From Bacillus methanolicus MGA3 (GTDB lineage: Bacteria; Bacillota; Bacilli; Bacillales; Cytobacillaceae), in NCBI RefSeq assembly GCF_000724485.1, contig NZ_CP007739.1, positions 2,402,843 through 2,466,842 on the forward strand: a stretch of DNA of 64,000 nucleotides. The letters are read 5' to 3'. The notes under the pieces were generated by a model. The model was not told where the DNA came from, searched no databases, and was given only the letters and a program-made list of their open reading frames with translations. Both the position numbers and the translations under genes were made by a program. Within the stretch, counting starts at the first letter, position 1. Every line of letters begins with the position of its first letter. Below are positions 17,974 to 28,130 of this stretch, piece after piece.

Positions 17974-19107
17974 TTAATTTTTGGTAATATGTTCAGCCTT
18001 TGCTTTATTATGCTCAGAAAGCGTTTTTGTAAAAATTACGTCTCCGTCAGCTGTCGCAAGAAAATACAAAAAGTCAGTTTTTTCCGGATTAAGGGCGGCT
18101 TCAATTGACATTGTACCAGCATTGGCGATCGGTCCAGGCGGAAGGCCTTTATGTTTGTAGGTGTTATATGGAGAATCAACTTCCAAATCTTCATAAAGAA
18201 CCCGTTCTTGATGCTTCCCTTTTGCATACAGAACTGTCGGATCCGTCTGAAGCGGCATACCTGATTTGATCCGGTTATAAAATACACTTGCGATTCGGTC
18301 ACGGTCTGCTTTTTTCGTTGCTTCTTCTTCAATAAGGGAAGCCATCGTTAATAATTGATGGACTGAATACCGCTTTTCTTTTATTTGTCCGGCATATTCT
18401 TGTAAAACAGATTTTGTTTTATCAATCATTTCTGTGGCAATTTCTTCAACAGTCGGATTTTCCTTATAAAAATAATAAGTTGCCGGGAATAAATATCCTT
18501 CAAGTGGATATTTGACATTTTTATTTAGTATATCGTTTGTTAAAATATCAGGATACTTTGCCATCATCGCTTTTATGAAGCTTTTATCATTTAATTTCTT
18601 AAAAACTTCTTCTTCCTTCTTGTTTGTTTTTTCGGCAATAATGCTTGCAATCTCTTTTAGTTGTTTTCCTTCAGGAATTGTAATCTTTAAAACAACTTTC
18701 TTCATGGCCTTTCCGGTTTTTAATCTTTCAATAATTTCCGGAATGCTCATTGATGGTTTCAATTTATAATCCCCAGCCATGAATCCTGTCTCATTTTTTA
18801 ATTTTACATAATACTTAAACACTCGGGCATCTTTTATGATTCCGTTATCCTCTAATATTTGTGCGATTCCGCTTACTGAAGAACCGATGGGAATTTCAAT
18901 TATTTTTTCCGTTTTGCTGTCAGGATCAACTGGTTTTAATGCAGACTTTATATAAAAATACCCGCCTACAGTTACTCCTCCAACAATAAGAAATAATGCG
19001 ATTGCAATAATGAACACGATTTTTCTGACGATTCTTGCTTCAGATTGCAGTTCCAGCAGTTTTTGGTGAATGATTTCTTTTTTTGTCTCTTTCTTTTCCG
19101 ATGACAT
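17974..19107 (-). CDS. mltG: Endolytic murein transglycosylase MltG
   Basis: MltG cuts nascent glycan strands at the membrane. A cytosolic N-terminal stretch is followed by one membrane segment (IVFIIAIALFLIVGGVTVGGY at about residues 31-51), a LysM-like region (IPIGSSVSGIAQILEDNGII) and the YceG catalytic domain. That domain contains the conserved LLTMASLIEEEATK with catalytic glutamate, then QTDPTVLYA and YNTYKHKGLPPGPIANAG. 377 residues, full length. ATG at 19105-19107. B. subtilis name yrrL. Confidence 0.95.
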   Translation of the reverse strand: MSSEKKETKKEIIHQKLLELQSEARIVRKIVFIIAIALFLIVGGVTVGGYFYIKSALKPVDPDSKTEKIIEIPIGSSVSGIAQILEDNGIIKDARVFKYYVKLKNETGFMAGDYKLKPSMSIPEIIERLKTGKAMKKVVLKITIPEGKQLKEIASIIAEKTNKKEEEVFKKLNDKSFIKAMMAKYPDILTNDILNKNVKYPLEGYLFPATYYFYKENPTVEEIATEMIDKTKSVLQEYAGQIKEKRYSVHQLLTMASLIEEEATKKADRDRIASVFYNRIKSGMPLQTDPTVLYAKGKHQERVLYEDLEVDSPYNTYKHKGLPPGPIANAGTMSIEAALNPEKTDFLYFLATADGDVIFTKTLSEHNKAKAEHITKN

Positions 19108-19294
19108 CCTTCCTGTTCCCCTCCATATATCAAGGGTTTGCTATGAAAATATAACCCCTATTTCAATCCTTATTTAAGTTCCAGTAAAACAAGCGCTTCC
19201 ATTTAAATAACATCTGAACCATTATACTATACTTTTGTTAAAAAATTCGACAGCTATATTTGACCACATCTATGAGAACTTTGTCAAAAAGGCA

Positions 19295-19329
19295 CAAAAA
19301 ACCGGCTCCCTCACCGGGGGCCGGTTTTT
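19295..19329 (-). terminator. Terminator after yrzB
   Basis: Minus-strand AAAAACCGGC/GCCGGTTTTT stem around a 13-nt loop with a strong T tail, just beyond the yrzB stop. It separates the alaS-side cluster from mltG. Confidence 0.88.
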
Positions 19330-19334
19330 CGCAA

Positions 19335-19625
19335 TTATTCCTCGTCATCCTGCTCTTCAAGGAAGGTATTAAAAACTTCTTCAATCATATCCCATTCTTC
19401 TTCGGTTTCAATCGGCATCAATTCCCCTTCTTCGTTTTCTTGACCGGGAATGAAGGCAGAGGCATGAATTTCGATTTCATCATCATCATCTCCATCTGCG
19501 CCTATCGGGTAGTAAAGCACATATGATTTCCCGAATTCTTCTGAATCAAATGTAAATAAAACTTCGCAAAGCTGCTCATTGCCTTCTTCATCAATTACTG
19601 TAATATTGTTTTCACCATGATTCAT
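19335..19625 (-). CDS. yrzB: YrzB family acidic protein (DUF1292)
   Basis: A 96-residue very acidic cytosolic protein with the family core [20 protein letters not shown] and [19 protein letters not shown]. Function is unknown, but it is conserved across Firmicutes in the order yrzL-yrrK-yrzB, as here. I choose the ATG at 19623-19625, 6 nt after GAGGTG; a GTG 9 nt upstream is part of that site. Confidence 0.9.
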   Translation of the reverse strand: MNHGENNITVIDEEGNEQLCEVLFTFDSEEFGKSYVLYYPIGADGDDDDEIEIHASAFIPGQENEEGELMPIETEEEWDMIEEVFNTFLEEQDDEE

Positions 19626-19637
19626 CTTTTTCACCTC

Positions 19638-20054
19638 TTAACGTATACTATCCAGATATCCTTGCAAAATCATGGATGCCGCCATTTTATCAATGACTTT
19701 TTTGCGTTTTTTTCGGCTTACATCAGCTTCAAGTAATACGCGTTCAGCAGCCATTGTCGTTAAGCGTTCATCCCATAGAATGACCGGTATGCCGAACCTT
19801 TTTTCTAATTCGCTTGCGTAATATTTGCTTGCCTCTCCCCGCGGACCTATCCTTCCATTCATATTTTTCGGCAGTCCGACAACGATTTTTCCAACATCAT
19901 TCTCTTTTATTATTTTTCCAACCTCGTCAAAACCAAACTCATTTTCATCTTCATTAATTTTGATCGTTTCAAGCCCCTGTGCTGTCCAGCCAAGCTCATC
20001 ACTCAGTGCAATACCAATTGTTTTTGAGCCGACGTCAAGACCCATTATACGCAT
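19638..20054 (-). CDS. yrrK: YqgF/RuvX-type nuclease YrrK
   Basis: An RNase H-like fold protein annotated as a putative Holliday junction resolvase or 16S pre-rRNA 5' nuclease. [19 protein letters not shown] supplies the first catalytic aspartate, [14 protein letters not shown] the glutamate-region strand, and [20 protein letters not shown] the C-terminal acidic site. 138 residues, full length. It starts 2 nt after the yrzL stop and precedes yrzB. The rRNA-processing role is best supported for E. coli YqgF. Confidence 0.93.
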   Translation of the reverse strand: MRIMGLDVGSKTIGIALSDELGWTAQGLETIKINEDENEFGFDEVGKIIKENDVGKIVVGLPKNMNGRIGPRGEASKYYASELEKRFGIPVILWDERLTTMAAERVLLEADVSRKKRKKVIDKMAASMILQGYLDSIR

Positions 20055-20056
20055 AA

Positions 20057-20323
20057 TTATCCCTCTTTATGCTGTTTTAAGTACGATTTTACCAGTACTT
20101 CGATGATTTCGTCGCGTTCAAGCTTTCGGATAATATTTCGCGCATCTTTGTGCCTTGGAATATATGCCGGATCCCCTGAAAGCAGGTAGCCGACAATTTG
20201 ATTAATCGGGTTATATCCCTTTTCCTGAAGGGCTTCATAAACTTGTAAAAGCACTTCATTTACGCCATGTTCAAAAGGCTCTTCAGGAAAATCAAACCTC
20301 ATTGTTTTATCAAAGGAGCTCAT
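20057..20323 (-). CDS. yrzL: IreB-family regulatory protein YrzL (DUF965)
   Basis: An 88-residue protein with the family core [20 protein letters not shown], then [18 protein letters not shown]. In Enterococcus the homologue IreB is a substrate of the IreK kinase and influences cephalosporin resistance; threonine phosphorylation occurs near the N-terminus, and a TM pair (DKTMRFDF) is present here. ATG at 20321-20323 lies 6 nt after GAGGTG. Between alaS and yrrK. Confidence 0.92.
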   Translation of the reverse strand: MSSFDKTMRFDFPEEPFEHGVNEVLLQVYEALQEKGYNPINQIVGYLLSGDPAYIPRHKDARNIIRKLERDEIIEVLVKSYLKQHKEG

Positions 20324-20417
20324 CTTATGCACCTCGCTTCATGGTTACCAGCGCATATTGGCAAAAAAAGCCGCACTGTTAACGGTTACCTATATTTTAC
20401 ACTAGTTTAACCTGATA

Positions 20418-23051
20418 TCAAACGGATTTTATCCATTCTTCTACAAATTGAAGAGCTCCGTCCACCTTATTCGGATCTTTTCCGCCCGCTTGAGCCATAT
20501 CAGGACGGCCTCCACCTCCGCCTCCGCAGCGAGTCGCTACTTCTTTTACGAGTTTGCCTGCATGGTATCCTTTTTCGATTAAATCCTTTGTTACCCCGGC
20601 AATAATATTGACTTTTCCATCATGAACACTTGCAAGAACGACGATTACAGAACCAAGCTTTTGCTTAAGGTCATCTGCCATATTGCGTAAGTTGTTCATA
20701 TCAGCTGCCTGAACTTTTGCAGCAATATACTTTACGCCGTTTACTTCTTTCGCACTAGAAGCAAGGCTTCTAGCTTCAATATTCCCCAATTTTGCGGAAA
20801 GCGATTCATTTTCACGCTGGAGATGCTTGATTTCTGCTAGCAATGCATCAATTCTAGCAGAAACATCACGCGGATTTGTTTTTAATTTGCTTGCAGCTTC
20901 TTTTAGAATGCCAATTTGCTCGTTCAATAATTGGTAAGCAGCCTCGCCTGTTACCGCTTCAATCCGTCGCGTTCCTGCTCCAATGCCGCTTTCAGAAACA
21001 ATTTTAAATAAACCTATAACAGAGGTATTCGGAACGTGGCACCCTCCGCACAGTTCTAGGCTGTAATCCCCTACCTGAACAACACGGACAATATCGCCGT
21101 ATTTTTCGCCGAAAAGGGCCATAGCTCCCATCGCTTTTGCTTCATCAATTGGCTTATATTCAATTTCAACGTCGATATTTCTCCATATCTTTTCATTGAC
21201 AATTGTTTCAATTTTCTCTAATTCTTCAGACTTAATTTGGCCAAAGTGTGAAAAGTCAAAGCGAAGCCTGTCCGGTCCGACGAAAGAACCTGCCTGATTG
21301 ACGTGGTCCCCAAGAACATCTTTTAATGCCTGGTGCAGCAAATGAGTCGCTGTATGATTTTTGATAATCTTGCCGCGTTTTTGCTCATTGATGACAGCTC
21401 TTACAAGCTGACCTTTTTTAAGGACTCCTTGCTTCACTACCGCACGGTGCAAATGCTGTCCGTTAGGCGCTTTTTGTACATCCTCTACTTGTACTAATAG
21501 ACCATTTGAGACGATTGTGCCTTCATCTGCTATTTGTCCTCCGCTTTCTGCATAAAAAGGAGTGACATCCAGTATGAATTGAACTTCGTCTCCGACTGTT
21601 GCTTCATCAACGAGCTGTCCATCCTTCACGATTACAAGAACGGTAGCATCTGTTTCAAACTGGTCATACCCTATAAACTTGCTTTCTTCCTTAATGTCGC
21701 CCAAAACCCCTCCTTGAACTTGCATGGATCCTACATCTTGGCGAGCAGAACGGGCGCGCTCACGCTGATTTTCCATTTCTTTTTCAAAACCTTCGTGGTC
21801 AATTTCCATGCCTTCTTCTTCTGCATATTCTTCGGTAAGCTCAACAGGGAATCCATACGTGTCATACAGCCGGAAGACGTCTTCACCTGAAATGATGCTG
21901 CTGCCTTTTTCTTTCTCTTTCTTGATCACACTTGCCAAAATCGCTAAACCCTCATGAAGAGTTTCATGGAATCGTTCTTCCTCATTTTTGATAACCTTTT
22001 GAATAAATTCAACTTTTTCTTGGACTTCCGGGTAGTAATCATTCATGATTTCGCCAACTGTCGGAACAAGTTCAAACATAAACGGACGATTAATATTAAT
22101 ATGCTTTGCAAAGCGAACAGCACGGCGCAGCAATCTTCTTATAACATATCCTCTTCCTTCATTAGAAGGCAATGCTCCGTCGCCAACTGCAAATGTAACG
22201 GTTCGGATATGGTCTGCAATCACTTTAAAAGCTACGTCTTTTTCTTTATCTCGACCATATGTTTCACCGGAAATTTTTTCAGTTGCTTTAATAATCGGCA
22301 TAAATAAATCAGTGTCAAAGTTGGTAGGGACATTTTGAACAACAGATGCCATCCGCTCAAGACCCATTCCGGTATCAATATTCTTTTTCGGAAGCGGTGT
22401 GTATGTACCATCAGGATTATGGTTGAATTCAGAAAAAACAAGGTTCCAAACTTCTAAATAACGGTCATTTTCACCACCTGGAAATAATTCAGGATCATTC
22501 GGATCATCTCCGTATTCAGGGCCCCTGTCATAGAAGATTTCTGTATTAGGTCCACTTGGCCCTTCGCCGATATCCCAGAAGTTCCCTTCAAGACGAATAA
22601 TTCTGTCTTCCGGAATACCTATTTTTTTATTCCAAATTTCATATGCCTCATCATCCTCAGGGTGAACTGTTACGGATAATCGATCCGGATCAAACCCAAT
22701 CCATTTTTGATCTGTTAAAAACTCCCAAGCCCATTCAATAGCTTCTTCTTTAAAATAATCACCGATTGAAAAGTTGCCAAGCATTTCAAAAAACGTATGG
22801 TGGCGGGCAGTTTTTCCTACATTTTCAATATCATTCGTTCTAATGGATTTTTGGGCATTTGTAATCCTGGGATTTTCAGGAACAACCCGGCCATCAAAGT
22901 ATTTTTTCAATGTTGCAACACCACTGTTAATCCAAAGAAGTGAAGGGTCATCATGTGGAACAAGTGATGCACTCGGTTCGACAGCATGACCTTTCTCTTT
23001 GAAAAATTCGAGAAACATTCTGCGGATTTCAGAACCGGATAAATTTTTCAT
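20418..23051 (-). CDS. alaS: Alanyl-tRNA synthetase
   Basis: AlaRS charges tRNA-Ala; 877 residues with all domains. The class II catalytic core begins [20 protein letters not shown] and includes the motif 2 region [19 protein letters not shown]. The editing domain zinc site shows HTATHLLH and [11 protein letters not shown]. The C-terminal DHHA1/C-Ala domain ends with [19 protein letters not shown] at 23049-23051. A T-box riboswitch with an alanine specifier lies directly upstream. Confidence 0.98.
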   Translation of the reverse strand: MKNLSGSEIRRMFLEFFKEKGHAVEPSASLVPHDDPSLLWINSGVATLKKYFDGRVVPENPRITNAQKSIRTNDIENVGKTARHHTFFEMLGNFSIGDYFKEEAIEWAWEFLTDQKWIGFDPDRLSVTVHPEDDEAYEIWNKKIGIPEDRIIRLEGNFWDIGEGPSGPNTEIFYDRGPEYGDDPNDPELFPGGENDRYLEVWNLVFSEFNHNPDGTYTPLPKKNIDTGMGLERMASVVQNVPTNFDTDLFMPIIKATEKISGETYGRDKEKDVAFKVIADHIRTVTFAVGDGALPSNEGRGYVIRRLLRRAVRFAKHININRPFMFELVPTVGEIMNDYYPEVQEKVEFIQKVIKNEEERFHETLHEGLAILASVIKKEKEKGSSIISGEDVFRLYDTYGFPVELTEEYAEEEGMEIDHEGFEKEMENQRERARSARQDVGSMQVQGGVLGDIKEESKFIGYDQFETDATVLVIVKDGQLVDEATVGDEVQFILDVTPFYAESGGQIADEGTIVSNGLLVQVEDVQKAPNGQHLHRAVVKQGVLKKGQLVRAVINEQKRGKIIKNHTATHLLHQALKDVLGDHVNQAGSFVGPDRLRFDFSHFGQIKSEELEKIETIVNEKIWRNIDVEIEYKPIDEAKAMGAMALFGEKYGDIVRVVQVGDYSLELCGGCHVPNTSVIGLFKIVSESGIGAGTRRIEAVTGEAAYQLLNEQIGILKEAASKLKTNPRDVSARIDALLAEIKHLQRENESLSAKLGNIEARSLASSAKEVNGVKYIAAKVQAADMNNLRNMADDLKQKLGSVIVVLASVHDGKVNIIAGVTKDLIEKGYHAGKLVKEVATRCGGGGGGRPDMAQAGGKDPNKVDGALQFVEEWIKSV

Positions 23052-23101
23052 TCAGCAACAACTCCTTTTCTAAAAACTTAGTTGGATTATCTTCACAACA
23101 C

Positions 23102-23350
23102 AAAAAGCCCTCATCCCCTGACAGGGACGAGAGCTGAACTCGCGGTACCACCCTGATTATGGAAACACCAAAATGCTTCCATCTCTCTAAATACCTTAAC
23201 GCGGTTAAACGGCAGGGGTTAGCTGCACTCCGGATTAGCTTTCTGTTGCCCTTCATCTGGAATTCCTTTCAGCCCTGGGGAATTCCTCTCTTCCATGCAA
23301 ATGCATTCAGATGGACTGCAACATACTTGATCCTTCTTCATGTTTTCATC
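23102..23350 (-). promoter_or_regulatory. T-box riboswitch of alaS (Ala, GCU specifier)
   Basis: The T-box core AGGGTGGTACCGCG lies at 23154-23141 (minus) and is followed by a terminator stem with T tract at 23135-23102. In stem I, base arms GGAT/ATCC enclose a specifier loop with the S-turn partners AGTA and GAAA. The triplet GCU at 23239-23237 sits immediately after GAAA and before an A, matching alanine and the downstream gene. Uncharged tRNA-Ala should favour the antiterminator and readthrough. Confidence 0.95.
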
Positions 23351-23400
23351 TATACCTATAGCCGAATTATATAGAGCTGAAATAACTTTGTCAATCTTAC

Positions 23401-24489
23401 TTATTCATTCGGCCTTGTTTCCATTTCACAATTTACTTTTATAAAGTGGTCTTTTGCGTGCAATAAGGCAACTTTTAAAATTGCCAACACAGGAACTGCA
23501 AGAATCAATCCCATTATACCGCCTACTTCTCCGCCAGTAAGCAATGCAAATATAATCATTATAGGATGCATATGGAGACTTTTTCCTACGATCAGCGGCG
23601 ATAGAATATTCCCTTCTAAAAATTGCAGTGAAAAAACGATTATGAAGGCTATTACCGCCATTTTAACAGACATGGTAGCAGCGATCATAACAGCCGGAAC
23701 CGCACCAATAATGGGGCCGAAATATGGAATAACATTAGTTAACCCAACAATTAATCCAAGAAGCAAAGGATACTTAATGCCGGTAATCCAAAACAATAAT
23801 GCTGCAATGGAACCAATAATTGCGCAAACAAGCATCTGCCCTCGAATGTAACTGCCTAGAGATTTATCAACATCCTTCAAAAATAATATCCCTTGCTGTC
23901 TCCATTTTCTCGGAGTTAAATACCAAACTGCTTTTTTCATTACATCATAATCTTTTAGCATATAAAAAACGATGAAAGGAATGATTGAGATTATAAAAAG
24001 AGAATTCACGATATTGACGAGACTGTTTAATGTTTTTGACAGGATCCGATCCATTTTATTCTCAAAAGCTAAAATGCCGCTGTCAATCTTTTCTTGAAAT
24101 CCGTTTGGCCATGCATTTGTCTTGCTTTGTATTCGTTCAATCCATGATCTGTATTGCTCAGCTACTTCAGGAGCATGTTCTGTTAAATCTTTTAATTGTA
24201 AAATGATTGCGGGAATAGCTTTGTAAAGTGCAAAACCTACTCCGCCAAAAAATAAAATGTAAATAATGACAATGGCAACTCCCCTGTGAAGCCCTGTTTC
24301 ATGAAGTTTTTCAACTACAGGATGAAGCAAATAAGTAATAAACGATGCAATAATAAAAGGGGTTAATACTATTAACACGATTTTAACAACCGGCACCCAT
24401 ACTTCTTGAAGTTTTAAGAATACAAAGATTACAACAAACAAGAGAAGGAGGAAACCAAGCCGGTAGAACCATTTCATTTTAATATCCAA
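23401..24489 (-). CDS. yrrI: AI-2E family membrane protein YrrI
   Basis: A 362-residue polytopic membrane protein of the AI-2E transporter/UPF0118 family, with around seven to eight hydrophobic segments. It has the conserved IGLTNVIPYFGPIIGAVPA-type motif (here VGLTNVIPYFGPIIG) and a C-terminal PLIVGKSLHMHPIMIIFALL. Substrate unknown; some homologues act in Na+/H+ antiport. TTG start at 24487-24489 with GGAGG 8 nt upstream. Upstream of the alaS T-box on the same strand. Confidence 0.85.
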   Translation of the reverse strand: MDIKMKWFYRLGFLLLLFVVIFVFLKLQEVWVPVVKIVLIVLTPFIIASFITYLLHPVVEKLHETGLHRGVAIVIIYILFFGGVGFALYKAIPAIILQLKDLTEHAPEVAEQYRSWIERIQSKTNAWPNGFQEKIDSGILAFENKMDRILSKTLNSLVNIVNSLFIISIIPFIVFYMLKDYDVMKKAVWYLTPRKWRQQGILFLKDVDKSLGSYIRGQMLVCAIIGSIAALLFWITGIKYPLLLGLIVGLTNVIPYFGPIIGAVPAVMIAATMSVKMAVIAFIIVFSLQFLEGNILSPLIVGKSLHMHPIMIIFALLTGGEVGGIMGLILAVPVLAILKVALLHAKDHFIKVNCEMETRPNE

Positions 24490-24550
24490 ATAAATCCCCT
24501 CCTAATTTTATTGTTGTTTGCCGAAGAAGATTTATTCATAATAAAAAGCA

Positions 24551-24626
24551 AAGGGTCAGACCCCTCCAATACAATATATAGACAAACATTCTATATATTG
24601 ACATTGTTTGATAGAGTCAGACCCTT
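24551..24626. repeat. MITE-like palindromic repeat, copy A
   Basis: A 76-nt element with terminal inverted repeats AAGGGTCAGAC / GTCAGACCCTT (one mismatch) and a perfect internal 11-bp inverted repeat CAATATATAGA/TCTATATATTG (24572-24582 and 24590-24600). Copy C at 28887 shares both the ends and the internal arms. It lies in the yrrI-yrzQ gap and carries no reading frame. Confidence 0.75.
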
Positions 24627-24679
24627 ATAAGTTAACCTCTAGATCGTTGTTTTTCATATAGCCGGATCGTTATTTTTCT

Positions 24680-24814
24680 TTAAGAAAACACTTTTGTGAT
24701 TCGTTTCTGCATATTTTTTATTTTTCGATTGGAGATCATATTGTTTTTCTGAGCATAATTATAGACAGCCATACCAGCGCCTAATGCAATCACTGATGTC
24801 AACATTTTATTCAT
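24680..24814 (-). CDS. yrzQ: YrzQ family small protein (DUF3918)
   Basis: A 44-residue peptide: an N-terminal hydrophobic stretch MLTSVIALGAGMAVYNYA followed by a basic tail RKIKNMQKRITKVFS. It fits the YrzQ/DUF3918 family in length, composition and position between yrzR and yrrI. Function unknown. ATG at 24812-24814 follows GGGGTG. Too short to appear in many automatic calls. Confidence 0.75.
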   Translation of the reverse strand: MNKMLTSVIALGAGMAVYNYAQKNNMISNRKIKNMQKRITKVFS

Positions 24815-24844
24815 ATTATTTTTCACCCCATCCGAAAAATTAAA

Positions 24845-25036
24845 TTAAAGACTTAAACGGCGAATTTCTTCATCGAACAAATCATCCAGAGAGCTTAATG
24901 ATCCATCTTCCTCGACTTGATGGGTATTAATCATATTTTTTGAAACGGACAACTCTATAAAGCAGTTCCAGCAATAATATTGGTTAATACCTATTTTTCC
25001 AATATCTTTACTCTGGCAATTCGGACACTTTAACAT
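24845..25036 (-). CDS. yrzR: Zinc-ribbon small protein YrzR
   Basis: A 63-residue protein with a four-cysteine zinc ribbon: CPNC at residues 4-7 and CWNC at about 22-25, then an acidic tail with SSLDDLFDEEIRRL. Probably a nucleic-acid or protein-binding adaptor, but function is unknown. I choose the ATG at 25034-25036, 7 nt after GAGGTG, instead of a GTG at 25051 within the preceding gene. Eleven bases after yrrD. Confidence 0.8.
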   Translation of the reverse strand: MLKCPNCQSKDIGKIGINQYYCWNCFIELSVSKNMINTHQVEEDGSLSSLDDLFDEEIRRLSL

Positions 25037-25047
25037 GGGACGACACC

Positions 25048-25524
25048 TCACGTAGATTTTACATTAACAATGATGGCATCCTTCCCGATCGTAGGGGGGT
25101 CAACGGTTTTGACGACACGCTTCCCTTCCGTTATATCCGAAAAGAACCCATCCGTTAATTCATACCCTACGATTGTGCCCACTTCTTCCATAAAATATAC
25201 ATCTTCCAATAATCCAAGCTTTTTTCCTTCATTTGACATAATTACTTTACCTGTTAAGCTTTGCTTATTTTCAAATGTATAATCAGGAATGGAATTTATT
25301 GGTTCTAAAACCTTTTTATCTTCAACCATTACCCCATCCCAGCCAAAGGAACCGACATTTTCAATCCGGATCATGTATAATTTTCGGAAAAAACCGCCTT
25401 TTTTAATTAGTAAGCCCTTTACTATCCCGTTGCTCGAAATATTTAAATCATAAACATCGCCAATTTTTTCGCCGCTTTTAAGTTCATAAACAGGGAGTCC
25501 TTTTAATAATGAAAATGTCCGCAA
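25048..25524 (-). CDS. yrrD: PRC-barrel domain protein YrrD
   Basis: A 158-residue protein with two PRC-barrel-like repeats: SLLKGLPVYELKSGEKIGDV and SLTGKVIMSNEGKKLGLLED. Such domains bind RNA or photosynthetic/ribosome-maturation partners, and the role here is unknown. TTG start at 25522-25524 with AGGTGGG about 10 nt upstream. Lies between recD2 and yrzR as in B. subtilis. Confidence 0.85.
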   Translation of the reverse strand: MRTFSLLKGLPVYELKSGEKIGDVYDLNISSNGIVKGLLIKKGGFFRKLYMIRIENVGSFGWDGVMVEDKKVLEPINSIPDYTFENKQSLTGKVIMSNEGKKLGLLEDVYFMEEVGTIVGYELTDGFFSDITEGKRVVKTVDPPTIGKDAIIVNVKST

Positions 25525-25604
25525 AGATATTCATCCCACCTTTCCGAACATTTTTAGTTTTCGTTATAACGTCAATTTCATAAGGTGAAACGTTTTCCAA
25601 TAAT

Positions 25605-25673
25605 AAAAGGTCAGCCCCTTCCAATAGACAAACATAAATAAAACATGTCAATGTTGGAGAAAGCCAGACCTTT
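25605..25673. repeat. MITE-like palindromic repeat, degenerate copy B
   Basis: Ends AAAAGGTCAGCC and GCCAGACCTTT are imperfect inverted repeats of the copy A/C type, and the interior AGACAAACAT matches copy A. The internal CAATATATAGA arms are lost. It lies in the recD2-yrrD gap, ending 11 bases before the recD2 stop. Confidence 0.55.
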
Positions 25674-25683
25674 ATGAATCATA

Positions 25684-28098
25684 TTAACCTTCATCCACCA
25701 TAAAATCATATGGTGTTATATTTTCCATTCCGATCATCGGATCCTCATTCATCAATATCTCTTCAATAGAAACAAGAAGTTCGTCTTTTTCATTATTTTC
25801 TGTCAGCTCAAGAGTAGGAATTTGCTCTTGAAGCTTTTCGCATAATGATGTATTGCGGATTTGATCATCCGTTCTTTCTACACCCAATCTCAATGCATCT
25901 TCTTCACCGCACAAAATAAGAAACTGTTTGCTTCTTGTAATAGCCGTATATATAAGATTTCTGCGCAGCATTCGGTAATAGCTTCTTACGACAGGAAGGA
26001 TCACGATTTGAAATTCGCTTCCTTGCGCTTTATGAACAGAACAACAGTAGGCAAGGGTTATTTGGTTCAAGTCCTGGCGAGTATACGTAACTTCTGTCCC
26101 TTCAAAAGAGATCACAACCATATCTTGTTTTTCAGTATTTTCTTTTGCATAAAAAATCGATACAATTTCTCCGATATCTCCGTTAAAAACATTATTTTCC
26201 GGCTGGTTTACGAGTTGAAGAACTTTATCGCCAATTCTGTACTTCACATCCCCGAAAGTGATTTCCTTTCGCGTCCCGTCAGGATTTGGATTGAAAATTT
26301 CCTGCAATATAACATTTAAGCGATCAATTCCTGCCGGTCCCCGATACATCGGGGCGAGTACTTGAATATCCTTTGCTGAATACCCTTTTTTCTTCGCATT
26401 TATGACGACCTTCTCGACAACTTGGGCAATTTGTGCAGTAGTGCACTTTATAAACGAACGATCAGGCTTCTGTTCCGATATTCCTTCAGGCAGCCTGCCA
26501 TTTTTCATTTCGTGGGCTAGTTCAATGATGGATGACCCTTCAGCCTGGCGATAAATATCTGTTAATCGGACCGTAGGAATTCTTTCCGATTGCAGCAAAT
26601 CTTTTAATACTTGACCCGGCCCCACCGATGGCAATTGATCTTCATCACCGACCAGGATTACCTGAATTTGTTCAGGCAATGCCTTAAATAATTGATTTGC
26701 CAGCCACACATCGACCATAGAAGTTTCATCGACAATAAGCAATTTTCCTTCAAGTGGATGATCTTCATTACGATCAAAGCCTTCGTTTCCATTCCAGCCA
26801 AGCAGGCGATGAATGGTCACTGCCGGCAATCCCGTTGATTCGCTCATCCTTTTTGCAGCGCGCCCGGTTGGGGCCGCCAGCAAAAAAGGATATGGCTCGT
26901 CCTTTCGGTAGTCCTTAGGGTCTAATGAACAGCCGTGCAGTTCGGCATATAGTTCGACAATTCCTTTTATGACAGTGGTTTTCCCGGTTCCAGGCCCTCC
27001 AGTTAAAATCATCATCGGCGACATAAGCGCGGTTTGGATCGCTTCTTTTTGCGTCGGGGCATACTGAACACCGAGTCTTTCCTCTAGTTTTCCAAGTGCA
27101 AGCAGAAATTCTGATTCAGGGAACTGGTTTTCGTACTCTGTTTGCGATAAAATTCGCTTTATATTTGTCACCAGCCCTTTTTCCGCAAAATAAAGGGAAG
27201 GCAAATAAATCCGCTTTTCTTCCCCAATAATTTTCCCCTCTTCTTGAAGCTTAAGAAGTTCATTAGAAATATCTGTATAATCAATTTTTTCAGGCTGGTT
27301 TTCTTCAAGAAGCTTCTTGACACTTTCAAGCAAATCTTCTGCATTTAGGAAGACATGTCCTGCTTGCAAGCTCTCTTTTTCCAGCGTATATAAACAAGCG
27401 GCTCTTATTCTGTCCGGATGGTTTCCTGTAATGCCGAGTTGATATCCGAGTTCGTCTGCTCGACCAAAACCAATCCCTTCAATATCTTCTACAAGCTTGA
27501 AAGGATTCGATTTAATAATATCAAGGGTTTCGTCCTTATAAACTTGATAAATTCTCATTGACAATTGCGGTCCGAAGCCATATTGATTTAGTGCAACCAT
27601 TATTTGTTCTAGCCCTTGATGCTCCATAAGGGTATCATATAGCATCTTTGCTTTATCCGGAGGAAGCTTTGGTACTGTATCGAGCAATGATGGCTCATTT
27701 AAAATTCTTGAGATTGCATTCTCGCCAAGAGTTGCAACAATATTTTCAGCAGTCTTTTTTCCAATTCCTTTAAAAAGTTCACTTGATAAATAATTAATGA
27801 CACCTTGCTTAGACTGAGGCATTTCTTTCCTAAAATGATTTGCATGGAACTGAAGACCAAATTTCGGGTGCTCCTTCATCTGGCCAAAAAATGTATAGGT
27901 TTCATGTTCATGAAGGCGGGGAAAATAACCGGTAATCACAGCTTCCTTCTCTTCATAATTCTCATTTGTTTCTTCCACTCGTATACGCAATACTGTGTAC
28001 AAATTTTGGTCATTATGAAAGATCGTAACAAGATGTTTGCCTTTAATATATTTTTGATCGTCCGCAAACAAATTGAGTGTAGATTGTTTTTCCGCCAT
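25684..28098 (-). CDS. recD2: SF1B DNA helicase RecD2
   Basis: An 804-residue 5'-3' helicase of the RecD-like type without RecBC partners; in B. subtilis it acts in replication-fork progress and mismatch repair. An N-terminal OB-like domain and helix-hairpin-helix region (LFKGIGKKTAENIV) precede the motor. Walker A is ILTGGPGTGKTTVIKGI, motif Ia is AAPTGRAAKRM, motif II is LLIVDETSMVD, motif III is VGDEDQLPSVGPG, and motif VI is YTAITRSKQ. ATG at 28096-28098. Downstream of yrrB. Confidence 0.96.
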   Translation of the reverse strand: MAEKQSTLNLFADDQKYIKGKHLVTIFHNDQNLYTVLRIRVEETNENYEEKEAVITGYFPRLHEHETYTFFGQMKEHPKFGLQFHANHFRKEMPQSKQGVINYLSSELFKGIGKKTAENIVATLGENAISRILNEPSLLDTVPKLPPDKAKMLYDTLMEHQGLEQIMVALNQYGFGPQLSMRIYQVYKDETLDIIKSNPFKLVEDIEGIGFGRADELGYQLGITGNHPDRIRAACLYTLEKESLQAGHVFLNAEDLLESVKKLLEENQPEKIDYTDISNELLKLQEEGKIIGEEKRIYLPSLYFAEKGLVTNIKRILSQTEYENQFPESEFLLALGKLEERLGVQYAPTQKEAIQTALMSPMMILTGGPGTGKTTVIKGIVELYAELHGCSLDPKDYRKDEPYPFLLAAPTGRAAKRMSESTGLPAVTIHRLLGWNGNEGFDRNEDHPLEGKLLIVDETSMVDVWLANQLFKALPEQIQVILVGDEDQLPSVGPGQVLKDLLQSERIPTVRLTDIYRQAEGSSIIELAHEMKNGRLPEGISEQKPDRSFIKCTTAQIAQVVEKVVINAKKKGYSAKDIQVLAPMYRGPAGIDRLNVILQEIFNPNPDGTRKEITFGDVKYRIGDKVLQLVNQPENNVFNGDIGEIVSIFYAKENTEKQDMVVISFEGTEVTYTRQDLNQITLAYCCSVHKAQGSEFQIVILPVVRSYYRMLRRNLIYTAITRSKQFLILCGEEDALRLGVERTDDQIRNTSLCEKLQEQIPTLELTENNEKDELLVSIEEILMNEDPMIGMENITPYDFMVDEG

Positions 28099-28130
28099 CG
28101 TTTCCCATCCTTCTTCGAACGTAATTCAAA

